A stretch of DNA of 64,000 nucleotides, taken from JAGVPT01 sp964642725 (GTDB lineage: Bacteria > Bacteroidota > Ignavibacteria > UBA10030 > UBA8401). Below, in pieces: positions 1-9,566 of the stretch. The position numbers and the translations under genes are program-made. The notes below the pieces were generated by a model. It had not been told where the DNA came from and searched no databases. It saw only the letters and a program-made list of their open reading frames with translations. The stretch lies in assembly GCA_964642725.1 (NCBI GenBank), contig CAZXQG010000016.1, positions 3,171 to 67,170 on the forward strand, given 5' to 3'. How positions within the stretch are numbered: the stretch's first letter is position 1; every line of letters starts with the position of its first letter.

Positions 1-141
1 GTTGCTGTTTTTGTAGAATCTCCGGGAGTTAACGCCGGTTATCCATATTGAGGAGATTCTCGACCGAGACGCATCGGATCGTGCCATTCGACAAAATGTA
101 ATTCTAACTCATAATTTTTCATCACTCGACGGAGCAGCTTT

Positions 142-1509
142 ATGAGCGAGCAATATAAATTTTTGCTGGAAGAAAGAAAAATTCCCAAGGCTTGGTATAA
201 CATCAATGCCGATTTACCCGTGCCCCCTGCCCCGGTTTTGCATCCCGGGACGATGCAGCCCGTGACGCCTGACTTTCTCGGCGTTCTCTTTCCGATGAAC
301 CTGATCATGCAGGAAGTCAGTACCGAACGTTGGATTGAAATTCCGGAGCCGGTCCGAGAGGTCTATAAGTTATGGCGTCCTACACCCATGCACCGCGCTG
401 TGCGTTTGGAGAAAGCGCTTGACACTCCGGCACATATATACTACAAATACGAAGGCGTCAGCCCGGTGGGCTCTCATAAACCGAACACTGCAGTGCCCCA
501 GGCGTTTTTTAATAAAGAGGCAGGTACCAAAGCTTTAACGACGGAAACCGGCGCCGGTCAATGGGGATCTGCTCTTGCAATGGCTTGCAATTTTTTTGGA
601 TTGGACCTCGAAGTATATATGGTGAAGGTCTCCTATCATCAGAAGCCGTACCGCCGCATGATTATGGAAAATTTCGGCGCAAAGGTCTATGCGAGTCCGA
701 CGAACAGAACGCAATTTGGAAGAAAGATTCTATCCGAACATCCCGATTCACAAGGTTCTCTCGGAATGGCGATTTCCGAAGCAGTGGAAGTAGCTGCGAC
801 AAGCGGGGGAGCAAAAAAATACAGCCTCGGTTCAGTCCTCGGACATGTCCTTATGCACCAAACAGTAATCGGCATTGAAGCGCTCGAACAGATGGAAATG
901 GCAGGGGAATATCCGGATATCGTAATTGGCTGCGCAGGAGGCGGGTCGAATTTTGCGGGATTTGCATTTCCATTTGTCCATCAAAATCTTACCAATGGAA
1001 AGAAGGCCAGGATCATTGCTGTTGAGCCAGCATCCTGTCCGAGTCTGACGAAGGGGAAATACACGTTTGACTACGGCGACGCTGCGGCCATGGCGCCTAT
1101 CGTGAAAATGTTTACACTCGGCCATACTTTTATGCCTCCCGGAATACACGCCGGCGGACTTCGCTACCACGGAATGGCGCCAAGCGTCAGCGCATTGGTC
1201 GACCACGGAGATATTGAGGCTCAGGCGGTGAATCAATTGGAGACCTTTGAGGCAGCAGTGAGGTTTTCACAATCGGAGGGTATTATTCCGGCACCGGAAT
1301 CAGCTCATGCGATTCGCGTCGCGATCAACGAAGCCTTGAAATGCAAACAAACCGGCGAGAAAAAAGTGATTGCATTCAATCTCTCCGGCCACGGGCATTT
1401 CGATATGACGGCGTACGAGCAGTACCATCAGGGAAAGCTTTCTGACTTCGAGTATCCGTCCGAAGCGATTGAAGAAGCAATGACCCACCTTCCGAAGGTG
1501 CCTGTGTGA
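142..1509 (+). CDS. trpB2: TrpB2-type tryptophan synthase beta chain (PLP-dependent)
   Basis: This 455-residue protein matches the TrpB2 branch of tryptophan synthase beta subunits, which condense L-serine with indole using pyridoxal phosphate. TrpB2 is longer than classical TrpB (about 400 residues) and carries the N-terminal extension seen here. The PLP lysine sits in the SHKPNTA motif (K113), the glycine-rich phosphate-binding loop is GCAGGGSNF, and a C-terminal SGHGHFD motif is present. The ATG at 142 has a GGAG Shine-Dalgarno about 8 bases upstream. No trpA or other trp gene is nearby, which is common for TrpB2; such orphan copies may salvage indole or use free indole or phosphoserine-like substrates (inference). 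Family assignment is firm; the physiological substrate is not visible from the sequence. Confidence 0.93.
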   Translation: MSEQYKFLLEERKIPKAWYNINADLPVPPAPVLHPGTMQPVTPDFLGVLFPMNLIMQEVSTERWIEIPEPVREVYKLWRPTPMHRAVRLEKALDTPAHIYYKYEGVSPVGSHKPNTAVPQAFFNKEAGTKALTTETGAGQWGSALAMACNFFGLDLEVYMVKVSYHQKPYRRMIMENFGAKVYASPTNRTQFGRKILSEHPDSQGSLGMAISEAVEVAATSGGAKKYSLGSVLGHVLMHQTVIGIEALEQMEMAGEYPDIVIGCAGGGSNFAGFAFPFVHQNLTNGKKARIIAVEPASCPSLTKGKYTFDYGDAAAMAPIVKMFTLGHTFMPPGIHAGGLRYHGMAPSVSALVDHGDIEAQAVNQLETFEAAVRFSQSEGIIPAPESAHAIRVAINEALKCKQTGEKKVIAFNLSGHGHFDMTAYEQYHQGKLSDFEYPSEAIEEAMTHLPKVPV

Positions 1510-1554
1510 TTGCGCCGAAGGCGGGCATATCATAAGTCGGGATACCAGAACATT

Positions 1555-1585
1555 GTCTCTCGCCAGGCCGCAAAGGCGCGAAGAG
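1555..1585. repeat. Interspersed GC-rich repeat (cgccaagccgcaaaggcgc type), copy 1
   Basis: A 31-base stretch after trpB2 matches the copy at 53540-53570 at 27 of 31 positions. Both begin GTCTCTCGCCA and contain the CGC-AAGGCGC core. It resembles the short 'cgcaaaggcgcaaag' repeats scattered between genes in many environmental bacteria. It has no coding potential. Confidence 0.6.
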
Positions 1586-1669
1586 ATTGTTTTGGAATCG
1601 ATATGAGCGTGCAGCAGCTTTCCGAATATTCAGAAGTCCTGAGTCAGCAGATGAATGTGGTAATTTGAG

Positions 1670-1707
1670 AATGCCGGGTATCGAAAAAATGCCCGGCATT
1701 TTTTTTT
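1670..1707 (+). terminator. Rho-independent terminator
   Basis: A perfect 9-bp stem (AATGCCGGG, 1670-1678, with 1692-1700) closes a 13-base loop and runs directly into a T tract (to 1707). It ends plus-strand transcription from trpB2 about 160 bases past its stop. It also abuts the stop codon of the convergent ATP-grasp gene. Confidence 0.8.
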
Positions 1708-2615
1708 CAAGAAGAACAATAAGTCTTTGTTTCTTTCGCGATCAGCTCTTGAATCCATCGCACGATATCATCCGGCACTCCATCCTTGTGTTTTGACTGC
1801 AATCGCATGTCGCAGACTTCGTTCACATAATCAACCACGACGAACGTGTGTTCTTCAGTCAGCGCAACCTCGGAAGAAAAAAAGTCGAGGCTGCACACCT
1901 TCTGAATTGTTTTCATCATTTCCCGTAGAACCGAGAGGCCATAGCGTTCTTCGTCGTCCGCGCTCACGCGGCGGTAAATATGGGTAATGTCGTCCCACCA
2001 GCAGGGGATGATTTCGCCAAAGACATACAAGACGCGAAACCAAGCTTTGTTGCCGTTCAGAAATTTCGGCTTCACGGTCTCCTGCAAAAGATATTTATCG
2101 TTTTTGTGATGCTGCCGTGTTTCAATCACATCCTTCAAAGACTCTGCACCTAGGACAACACCAGTACCGCCGCCGGTCGTGTTTGCAGGCTTAATGATAA
2201 AAGGCCTGCCGAGCCGTGCAAGTTCGGAAAGGCTCAACTCAATTTCCTTTCTCTTATTGAACGGCGAAATGATAATAGTGTACGGCACATAGAGCCCATG
2301 GGTGATGAACTCGAGGTGCATCGTTGCCTTGTCTTTTGCACGATTTACTTGGTCACTCAAATTAAAGAAGTGTGTGGACGATTTTGCAATAACCCGGATG
2401 AGCGGTTCAAATGAGTCATCGTCGTCCGAAGCGCGGTCGAGGAGCACATGAAATGCAATGTCGCCGGCTCGCATACGATCAAGGGTCTCAAGAACGTTTG
2501 CGGGTTCAATGCGGTACGTTGTCAATCCCTGCTGTGCACAAGAGGATTCAATTCCGGCGACAAAGTCAACGTCGTAATCCCAATTCCAGGCGACTCCAAG
2601 AGAGAATTTTTCCAT
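1707..2615 (-). CDS. ATP-grasp domain protein
   Basis: A 302-residue cytosolic protein with ATP-grasp features. An N-terminal Rossmann-like region is followed by the nucleotide-binding segment FIIKPANTTGGGTGV (about residues 145-160, with the conserved Lys and glycine-rich loop), a YLLQETV strand and a C-terminal VVDYVNEVCD segment that supplies the acidic metal ligands. The family forms acyl-phosphate intermediates to ligate carboxylates to amines or thiols. The overall shape is closest to RimK/D-Ala-D-Ala-ligase-like enzymes, but I cannot name the substrate. It stands alone, convergent with trpB2. It ends immediately before the terminator at 1670-1707. Confidence 0.75.
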   Translation of the reverse strand: MEKFSLGVAWNWDYDVDFVAGIESSCAQQGLTTYRIEPANVLETLDRMRAGDIAFHVLLDRASDDDDSFEPLIRVIAKSSTHFFNLSDQVNRAKDKATMHLEFITHGLYVPYTIIISPFNKRKEIELSLSELARLGRPFIIKPANTTGGGTGVVLGAESLKDVIETRQHHKNDKYLLQETVKPKFLNGNKAWFRVLYVFGEIIPCWWDDITHIYRRVSADDEERYGLSVLREMMKTIQKVCSLDFFSSEVALTEEHTFVVVDYVNEVCDMRLQSKHKDGVPDDIVRWIQELIAKETKTYCSS

Positions 2616-2823
2616 TCCTCAAAATAAATAAAATTTACAAGGAAGACGCAAGCTTTAGCAGGTTGTTGAAAAACACTCTTATATATGCCGCGAAGTCACG
2701 AAGGCTTGAAGTGATTTTAAATGAATCGCTAATTCAACCATGGATGATATTGGCAGCCATAGCTTTCCATTTTAGTTTCTTAGTGTCATTGTATCTTCAC
2801 GGCAAACGGCATGGACTTTTTCT

Positions 2824-3657
2824 TCATCCCGATTGTAATTTAACCGTGCGTTGCCGCTGAACTTCGTACATAATCACCGCGCTTGCGCTGGCCACATTGA
2901 GTGAATCCACTCCTTTCGTCATCGGGATCGCAGCTTCCATGTCGCATGCCGCAAGCACCCGCTCCGAAATACCGTGCCCTTCGCTGCCCAAGACAATGCA
3001 GCAATTGCCGGAGAAGTCAACACCGGCGATTGGGCGGCTGATTTCTCGCGGGTGGGCAGCAATGATCGTCACATCGAAATCTGAACGAATCCGCATTAAT
3101 TCTTCTGCAATATTCGAGAGATAAACAACCGGCAGCGAGAAAATGTTTCCCATCGAATTCCGGACAGCGCGTCGGAGGTACGGGTCGCAAGACGTTTCTC
3201 CGATAAGCAACGCATGAACGCCGAACGATGCGCAATTCCGGGCGATGACGCCGAGGTTTTCCGAGTTCATGATTCCGTCAGCCGCGACAAAAAAATACGG
3301 ACGAATTTCAGTAGACACAACATCTTGAATAGTTATCCGCTCGGGGACTTTTGCAGTTGCCATGATTCCTTTGTGCAGTTGAAAACCAACGATTGCTTCC
3401 ATCAATTCCTTTTCGGCGATATAGACGCTGATGGCCTCAGTTCGTTTCTCAAGCATCGTCCGGTATGAATCAAACCATTCTTGAGTAAGCAGGATGGAAA
3501 GAACCTGCAGTGAACTTTCAAGCAGGCGCCGTACAACTTTATCCCCTTCGGCGACAAAGATTCCTTCCTTCTGATGTTCCAACGGGCGCTTAAGTGTGCG
3601 GAACGGTTCAAGGTGAGGATGCTGAATTGATGTAACTTGTTGAATAATTAACGCCAT
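2824..3657 (-). CDS. SpoU/TrmH-family RNA 2'-O-methyltransferase
   Basis: A 277-residue SPOUT-class methyltransferase, expected to transfer a methyl group from S-adenosylmethionine to a ribose 2'-OH in rRNA or tRNA. The N-terminal third is the substrate-binding domain. The catalytic domain shows the three SpoU motifs in order: the NSENLGVIARNCASFG motif 1 (with its Arg), IVLGSEGHGIS, and IPMTKGVDSLNVASASAV, which form the knotted SAM site. Length and order fit the RlmB/TsnR/TrmH group, but the target nucleotide cannot be told from sequence. The ATG at 3657 gives MALIIQQ. No obvious operon partner is present. Confidence 0.88.
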   Translation of the reverse strand: MALIIQQVTSIQHPHLEPFRTLKRPLEHQKEGIFVAEGDKVVRRLLESSLQVLSILLTQEWFDSYRTMLEKRTEAISVYIAEKELMEAIVGFQLHKGIMATAKVPERITIQDVVSTEIRPYFFVAADGIMNSENLGVIARNCASFGVHALLIGETSCDPYLRRAVRNSMGNIFSLPVVYLSNIAEELMRIRSDFDVTIIAAHPREISRPIAGVDFSGNCCIVLGSEGHGISERVLAACDMEAAIPMTKGVDSLNVASASAVIMYEVQRQRTVKLQSG

Positions 3658-4207
3658 AGAATTGCAATCAGTTATTCTCTATTCGGTGTAATATCCCGAC
3701 GCCTGCGTCGTCATTCCGGCGAAGGTTGGAATCCAGAATATCGATTTCTCCTCGGGGGGACTTGACAAATACCTCGCTGCTTGCGGCGAGGATGATTTAT
3801 TCCGCTCATGTACAGAGTTTCTGGAAAGTCTTTGCGTTCGCCGCAGGGACCATTGTATGTTACGCCAAAATTATTTTTTTTCAAAGCATTTAACACTTGT
3901 CGAAAACCGGATCGTTTTTGTGACACGATGGCTTGGTTATCCTGCAACGTTGAGTGCTGTCTTTGCAATAAAAGCTATTTCGCCTCACCCCCCTAAAACT
4001 TGTGTAGAAACAGCACAACAGCATCCGGGAAAAATGGTCATGATAACCCATATTTCCAATGCCGTTTGCGTTTATGTCGGTAATCGTAGAATAGGATTTA
4101 CATCTACGCATATAAGCTAAGTATTTTCATCCACAAACGGTATAAAGCATTACACGAGGCGTCCTTGCCTTCCCCTGCAAAGTTTTGTATATTTCACGTC
4201 GAAAATT
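3658..4207. other. Gene-free intergenic stretch with one dispersed repeat
   Basis: About 550 bases between the methyltransferase start and tRNA-Arg. At 3709-3736 lies a copy of the widespread 'cgtcattccggcgaagg...gaatccag' intergenic repeat. The remaining short open frames have no recognisable domain, ribosome binding site or biased composition. I see no gene here. Confidence 0.6.
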
Positions 4208-4281
4208 GCACCCATAGCTCAACTGGATAGAGCATCAGACTTCGAATCTGAGGGTTGGGGGTTCGACTCCCTCTGGGTGCA
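4208..4281 (+). tRNA. tRNA-Arg (anticodon UCG)
   Basis: A 74-nt cloverleaf. The acceptor stem GCACCCA pairs with TGGGTGC (4274-4280), followed by discriminator A at 4281. The D arm carries AGCTCAACTGGATAGAGC, the anticodon loop is CTTCGAA in a TCAGA/TCTGA stem, and the T arm has the GTTCGACTC core. The anticodon UCG reads CGA/CGG-type arginine codons. The 3' CCA is not encoded. Confidence 0.95.
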
Positions 4282-4431
4282 CGACAACGCCGACTATCAA
4301 TTCTGCAAAAATTGTTTTCTTCCTCGTTGTCGGCCACTCGTTTATCACAGCGGCAGGATGATGAGATGTGGCGACGCAGTGTCATGAGATGGTAGAAGGC
4401 TGCCGTAAGAATGGATTAAAATTCGAAATCT

Positions 4432-6171
4432 TTGACCACGACTCCGCAAAATATCGCCCAGAATGTTCCGTCGGGACCTCCCGATAAAGCAGCGGCCAAG
4501 CAATGCCTTTTGGCCGCCGATCGTTTTTTGAAGGAGTCTCGTTTTCAAGACGCACGCACGGAAATAGAAAAGGCGAAGAAGTTGGACCCGGCGAATGTCT
4601 ATGTTGTCGCATTCTTAGACCGCATTAACTATTTTGAAGCTCAGAAAAAGAAGGAGCCAACTCCTGCCGTAGTGGCGGATCCTGTTCCCCCTCCACCAGT
4701 TGTCGCACCTCCTGCTGTTACACCACAGCACGTTGCAGCGCCGCATGCAGTTGCTCCACCGCATGTTACGACGCCACCTGTTGCAGCGCCATCGCACGTT
4801 GCTGCGCATCCTGCAGTTGCTCCGCCGCATGTTACGACGCCACCGCGCGTAACTACGCCACCTGTTGCAGCGCCGCCGCGCGTTACTACGCCACCTGTAG
4901 TTGCTACGCCACCTGTAGTTGCTACGCCGCCAGTTGCAGCGCCACCAGTTGCAGCGCCGCCGCACGTTGCTGTGCCTCCTGTAGTTGCTACGCCACATGC
5001 TGTAGCGCCGCCCCGTATAGCTACGCCACCTGCGGTTGCTCCAACACGCGTTGCGACACCTCCGGTAGCTGCGCCGTCGCGTGTCGCCAAACCGCCCGTA
5101 ATTGTTCCGCCGGCTGCCGCAATGCCGGCAGTTGTTCCTCCTCGACCTCCGGCGCAGCCGTCCCCTGCTAAGCCGAAACCTGTTGTAGCACCGCCGACTT
5201 CTCCTAAACCGGCGGCTCAGCCGCTTTCATCCGCGCCACCACCTGAGCCCGAGGTTATTCCTCCTGTAATTCCTCCACCGGCAGTAACTCCACCTCCCGC
5301 AAAGCCAAAGGAAGTTTCGCCGGAGCCTATGCCGTCGCCGGCAGAACAGAGAGCGATGGAGGCAACATTGGAAGAAATGAAACGCCAAATTCAAATGCTC
5401 TCTCATTCACTGGAGCAGGAAAAAAAGGCGCGCGAGGAGATGACCAATCAACAACTGGATGCCAATGTGAGGCAGCTGCGCCATTCGATGGAAAAAGCGT
5501 GGCTGAACGGCGCGCCCAGCGATCCAGAAGTTGAGGAACTTCATAAACTTTCTTTGTCCCTATCGATTCCCGAAAATGTGGAACAATCGCTGCGGCGGGA
5601 AGTGAAGTTAAAGATGTACAGCAACGCGGTGAAAGAGGTGATTGCGAAACGGCAGCTCCTGCGGAGTTCTTCGTCGACGTTCGAATGGCTTCGTAAAGTT
5701 TATCAAGTGACGATGGAAGAGTACCTTGAATATGAAACCAAGTTTCTCCTTGACCTCGTTGCCGACCAGTACAAAGGAACGGTTCTGTACGTTTCGCCGA
5801 GCGTAAAGGCAAAAGACGAATTGATCCCCCGCCTCAAGGCCGCGGGGTACGCTGTGGTGTTGTCCGTATCGCCGGAAGAAGCTCTGGAGAAAATCGAAAA
5901 AGTCAACCCCAATCTCATTTTATGCCATACTGAATTTTCTCCAGGCAGTCTAAGCGGAATAAAATTTTTGCATTTGCTGCGCGCAACAGTAAAATTTAAT
6001 TTTATTCCTTTTATCCTTTTATGCCAAGAATCTGAAGTCGCTCAGCTGCAATCGTCTGAGCTTCGCCATCATGAAGGATTTTTAAAAAAACCAGTGGATG
6101 TGGATGAACTTATGATAACCATGAACGAGAAGTTGGCTCACTTCCGCGATTATGTCTCATCGCTGAGTTGA
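4432..6171 (+). CDS. TPR / Pro-Ala-rich linker / pseudo-receiver protein
   Basis: A 579-residue protein opening the signalling cluster. Residues 15-60 resemble a TPR hairpin (LLAADRFLKESRFQDARTEI). Residues about 74-297 form a long imperfect repeat built from P, A, V and T (units such as VATPPVVATPPVAAPP), partly encoded by 18-base tandem repeats near 4900. A coiled coil (about 300-345) and helices follow. The C-terminal 130 residues fold like a receiver domain, but the phosphoacceptor is His499 in LILCHTEF and the acidic pocket after strand 1 is VSPS, so it should not be phosphorylated in the normal way; the late Lys-Pro is kept. The frame has no ATG after the upstream stop at 4417-4419, so the TTG at 4432 is taken as start, without a clear Shine-Dalgarno. 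It is probably a scaffold or adaptor of the kinases that follow (inference). Confidence 0.75.
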   Translation: MTTTPQNIAQNVPSGPPDKAAAKQCLLAADRFLKESRFQDARTEIEKAKKLDPANVYVVAFLDRINYFEAQKKKEPTPAVVADPVPPPPVVAPPAVTPQHVAAPHAVAPPHVTTPPVAAPSHVAAHPAVAPPHVTTPPRVTTPPVAAPPRVTTPPVVATPPVVATPPVAAPPVAAPPHVAVPPVVATPHAVAPPRIATPPAVAPTRVATPPVAAPSRVAKPPVIVPPAAAMPAVVPPRPPAQPSPAKPKPVVAPPTSPKPAAQPLSSAPPPEPEVIPPVIPPPAVTPPPAKPKEVSPEPMPSPAEQRAMEATLEEMKRQIQMLSHSLEQEKKAREEMTNQQLDANVRQLRHSMEKAWLNGAPSDPEVEELHKLSLSLSIPENVEQSLRREVKLKMYSNAVKEVIAKRQLLRSSSSTFEWLRKVYQVTMEEYLEYETKFLLDLVADQYKGTVLYVSPSVKAKDELIPRLKAAGYAVVLSVSPEEALEKIEKVNPNLILCHTEFSPGSLSGIKFLHLLRATVKFNFIPFILLCQESEVAQLQSSELRHHEGFLKKPVDVDELMITMNEKLAHFRDYVSSLS

Positions 6172-6201
6172 GTACTTCTGAACATTGAAAGGGATGTGAA
6201 T

Positions 6202-6576
6202 ATGAGTAAAAAGATTTTGTTGGCAGAGGATGATGAGGACAATCGTGATTTGGTGTCGTTTGTTTTGCAGCGCAGCCGTCTCGGCGCAGAACTCATTGTT
6301 GCCGAAAACGGGCAGGAAGCCGTCGACAAAGCGATCGAACACCTGCCAAGCCTTATTTTAATGGACATGCAGATGCCCGTGATGGACGGCTGGACCGCGA
6401 TTCCTATCCTTAAAGGAGATAAACGGACGAAGCATATCCCCATCATTGCCTTCACTGCCCAGGCTAAACCCGAAGATAAAGTGCGCACGCTCGAAATTGG
6501 ATGCGCCGAACACTATTCAAAGCCGATGGACCCTGAAGAGCTTATCACGCTCGTCAGAAAATATCTTGCGGACTAG
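6202..6576 (+). CDS. Single-domain (CheY-like) response regulator
   Basis: A 124-residue lone receiver. The acidic pair is AEDDEDN, the phosphoacceptor is Asp55 in ILMDMQMPVMDGW, and the Thr/Lys switch residues appear as AFTAQ and SKPMDP. There is no output domain, so it most likely shuttles phosphate or binds a partner kinase or motor protein. The ATG at 6202 sits 7 bases after GAAAGGGA; a GTG at 6196 is also in frame but lies too close to that site. It lies 30 bases after the pseudo-receiver gene, so cotranscription is likely. Confidence 0.9.
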   Translation: MSKKILLAEDDEDNRDLVSFVLQRSRLGAELIVAENGQEAVDKAIEHLPSLILMDMQMPVMDGWTAIPILKGDKRTKHIPIIAFTAQAKPEDKVRTLEIGCAEHYSKPMDPEELITLVRKYLAD

Positions 6577-6651
6577 ATCATGGAGCCTAATGGTAGAATT
6601 GTCTACCAAAAGAGCCCAACGAGCTGTATTCCAAAAAAGCCGGAGTAGAAC

Positions 6652-9540
6652 ATGCTGAAGAAATTATACTGGAGAGTATTGGCGAATTTTGCTTTTCTGC
6701 TGATTATCTTGACAGCGATGACGCTTCTGACTCTGTACCTTCTTGCCGAGATAGAAAAGAATTTCAGCTCTACATCGAGGGAGATTAGAACCCTTACATA
6801 TGTCGAGAACGTACGCCACGTCCTGGCCGACGCACCGGATGAGGCGAACCTCTATCTCCTCACCGGAGACGAATCTGCAAAAGCATCCTATGAAAATGCG
6901 ATCAAGGAATTCGATGATGCTATGTCCGTGGTGGACAACAGTGCAACCGACAGCCTTCTCACGACCTCGTTCCATAAAGTAAAAGCGCTCACCTACAAAT
7001 GGATCGGGGAGATCGGGGACAAGAAAATCAAGTTAGGGACCGAGCGTAAGGGAGGCACAAATATCGACGAAGAAGCCGCTTCGCTGGGAAGCGAGGAAGT
7101 GAAGGCACGATATTTGAACCAGGCCAGATCACTTGTGAGCGACATGTCAAAGCAGCTCTCCTTGTCCCAACAATACAGCCTGGACCGTGCGACCAGCCTC
7201 GGAAAAGACCTTGCAACGTTCATCGGTTTAGTCAATATTCTGCTGGCGGTCTTCGCAGTTGCTCTCGGGTTCGTGTTGACGCGTTCAATCACGAATCCCG
7301 TACGCATATTGAAAGAGGGGACTCAGAATATTATGGCGGGGAAGTTCGACCCGATAAACCTTAATCGTTCCGATGAACTGGGGCAGCTCGCGGCGGATTT
7401 CAATAAAATGTCGACGATGCTCGGAAATAATTATACGCGGCTGAACGCCTACTCCGAGCTTGTTACGGCATTGAATGCCTATGCCGATATCAATACCATC
7501 CAGCACCGAAGTCTGCAGTTGTTGTGTCACCATGCGAAGGCAACGGTTGGCGCGTTGTATTTGATGAACGAAGAAAAAAATATTCTCGAATTATCGGCAG
7601 GCTACGCATTGAAAGAGAAGGGAGTGGACGTAAAGACCTTTGCAATGGGCGAGGGAATTCCCGGTCAATGTGCCGCCGAACAGCGCGTGCTTGAAGTCAA
7701 GAACATTCCCATCCTCTCCGGTTTTTCCGTCGACACAGGACTTGTTGAAGTGGCGCCGTACTCGGTGCTCGCGGTTCCGATTCTGTTCCAGGATAAAGTA
7801 ATGGGTGTGCTGCTTCTCGGGTCGATGAACCGTTTCGACGACTTGCAAAAGGAGATTATCAACAATTCAGTTCCGCAGCTTGGCGTTGCGATCACGAACG
7901 CAAGGAATTTTGAAGCGTCCCAAACGCTGACGCGTGAGGTCGCACGGAAAAATGAAGAATTGAATTCGAAACACATGGAGCTTGAAAAGGCATACCGGGT
8001 AAAGTCGGATTTTCTTGCCAGCATGTCTCACGAACTCCGCACGCCACTGAATTCGATTATCGGTTTCAGCTCGGTTTTGCTCGGCCCCAACGGCGACCCG
8101 CTGACAGCCGACCAGAATATGGCGCTGGAAAAAGTTTTGCGGAACGGGAAACATCTGCTCCAGCTCATCAATGATATTCTTGACTTCTCGAAACTCGAAT
8201 CGGGCCGGATGTCCGTCAACGTCGAAGTGGATGATGTCCCCAACGTTGTCGCTAATTCCGTGATGGCCGTCGAAGGATTGCTGAAAGCCAAAGATATCGC
8301 ATTGAAACAAAATATCGGGTCAAATCTCCGGACGCTGCAAACGGACTCCTTGAAAGTAAGACAGATTCTGGTCAACTTGCTCAGCAATGCGGCAAAGTTC
8401 ACCGAGAAGGGGGAGATTGTCATCACGGTGGTGCAAAAGAACGGAATGGTGTCGTTTGCAGTGAAAGATTCCGGCATCGGCATCGAGCCGAAGAACTTCA
8501 GCAAAGTCTTCGAAGAGTTTCAGCAGATCGACAACAGCAACACCCGAAAGTATAAAGGAACCGGTTTAGGACTGCCGATCTCGCGCCGTCTTGCGCTCAT
8601 CCTCGGCGGCGACCTCACGGTCGACAGCGAATTCGGCAAGGGTTCGACGTTCACCCTTACCATCCCTTCGGTGTTTCCCGAAGAGTTGCGGGAAAAATTG
8701 GAGAAGCCTGCTCCTCCTATCCATTCTAAACCGGTTGCGCCAGCGCCGGTACTTCCGCAAACCGCGGCCCAGCCGGATTCACCGCAACCGTCGAAGGCAG
8801 CCGTAGGAACGGGCACCCGTGTTCTTTGTATAGACGATGATCCCGACGTTATTGAAATCCTTACAAAGTATCTTGTGCCCGAAGGATATTCGGTTGTCGG
8901 CGCAAATTCGGGAGACGAGGGCATCAAGCTCGCGCTCGAGCATCCGCCGGCGCTCATCACTCTTGATATCATGATGCCGCAGAAAGACGGCTGGCAGGTG
9001 CTTCGTGAACTGAAAGCAAACAGCGCATTGAAAGACATACCGGTCATCATCCATTCGATTATCGACAACAAACCGCTGGCGATCTCGCTTGGTGCTATCG
9101 ATGTGATTGCCAAACCGGCGGAGCCGAAACGGCTTCTGTCTCTCGTTCAACGGGCATCTGGGACAGGAGATCGGTTTGTGTTAGTTGTTGATGACAGCGA
9201 AGATTTTTCGCTTGCGGTGAAGCGACTGCTCGAAGAAGATGGGTTCAAAGTTGAAGTTGCAAATACCGGGGCGAAGGCTTTCGAAATCCTTGGGAAGTCT
9301 ACGCCGTCAATGATTTTTCTCGACCTCGTCATGCCTCAGATGGACGGCTACGACGTTATCCAGCGGCTGCAGCGCGACGAAACATGGAAAAAAATTCCCG
9401 TTGTTGTTCTTTCGAACAAGGAATTGACGACAGAGGAATGGGAAAAATTAAACGCGTACGCGAAAGACTTCGTGAAAAAAGCAGAATTTACGCAGGGGAC
9501 TCTTTCGAACACTATAAAACAAATTCTGCGCAAGACATAA
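6652..9540 (+). CDS. Hybrid sensor histidine kinase (TM-sensor-TM-HAMP-GAF-HisKA-HATPase-REC-REC)
   Basis: A 962-residue inner-membrane hybrid kinase. Membrane segments at about 9-31 and 187-209 bracket a helical extracytoplasmic sensor of about 150 residues. A HAMP linker (about 210-262), a GAF domain (about 275-415) and a coiled coil follow. The phosphorylated His460 lies in the H-box SMSHELRTPLNSIIGF. The ATPase domain has N-box LLSNAAKF and G-boxes DSGIGIEP and GTGLGLPI. A Pro/Ala-rich linker (about 690-720) leads to two complete receivers with Asp772 (LDIMMP) and Asp891 (LDLVMP). The sensor may be CHASE3-like, but that is uncertain. The tandem receivers and neighbouring receiver-kinase fusions suggest a multi-step or branched relay. 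The ATG follows a weak Shine-Dalgarno (GGAGTAGAAC). Confidence 0.92.
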   Translation: MLKKLYWRVLANFAFLLIILTAMTLLTLYLLAEIEKNFSSTSREIRTLTYVENVRHVLADAPDEANLYLLTGDESAKASYENAIKEFDDAMSVVDNSATDSLLTTSFHKVKALTYKWIGEIGDKKIKLGTERKGGTNIDEEAASLGSEEVKARYLNQARSLVSDMSKQLSLSQQYSLDRATSLGKDLATFIGLVNILLAVFAVALGFVLTRSITNPVRILKEGTQNIMAGKFDPINLNRSDELGQLAADFNKMSTMLGNNYTRLNAYSELVTALNAYADINTIQHRSLQLLCHHAKATVGALYLMNEEKNILELSAGYALKEKGVDVKTFAMGEGIPGQCAAEQRVLEVKNIPILSGFSVDTGLVEVAPYSVLAVPILFQDKVMGVLLLGSMNRFDDLQKEIINNSVPQLGVAITNARNFEASQTLTREVARKNEELNSKHMELEKAYRVKSDFLASMSHELRTPLNSIIGFSSVLLGPNGDPLTADQNMALEKVLRNGKHLLQLINDILDFSKLESGRMSVNVEVDDVPNVVANSVMAVEGLLKAKDIALKQNIGSNLRTLQTDSLKVRQILVNLLSNAAKFTEKGEIVITVVQKNGMVSFAVKDSGIGIEPKNFSKVFEEFQQIDNSNTRKYKGTGLGLPISRRLALILGGDLTVDSEFGKGSTFTLTIPSVFPEELREKLEKPAPPIHSKPVAPAPVLPQTAAQPDSPQPSKAAVGTGTRVLCIDDDPDVIEILTKYLVPEGYSVVGANSGDEGIKLALEHPPALITLDIMMPQKDGWQVLRELKANSALKDIPVIIHSIIDNKPLAISLGAIDVIAKPAEPKRLLSLVQRASGTGDRFVLVVDDSEDFSLAVKRLLEEDGFKVEVANTGAKAFEILGKSTPSMIFLDLVMPQMDGYDVIQRLQRDETWKKIPVVVLSNKELTTEEWEKLNAYAKDFVKKAEFTQGTLSNTIKQILRKT

Positions 9541-9566
9541 CGGCACTACTCTGAAAGGGAGAGACA

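Noticed and set aside
4615..5090. Long Arg/Asn- and Gly/Ala-rich antisense frames
   Set aside because: They are the complement of the Pro/Ala/Val repeat linker of the plus-strand gene, and their composition is explained by that repeat.
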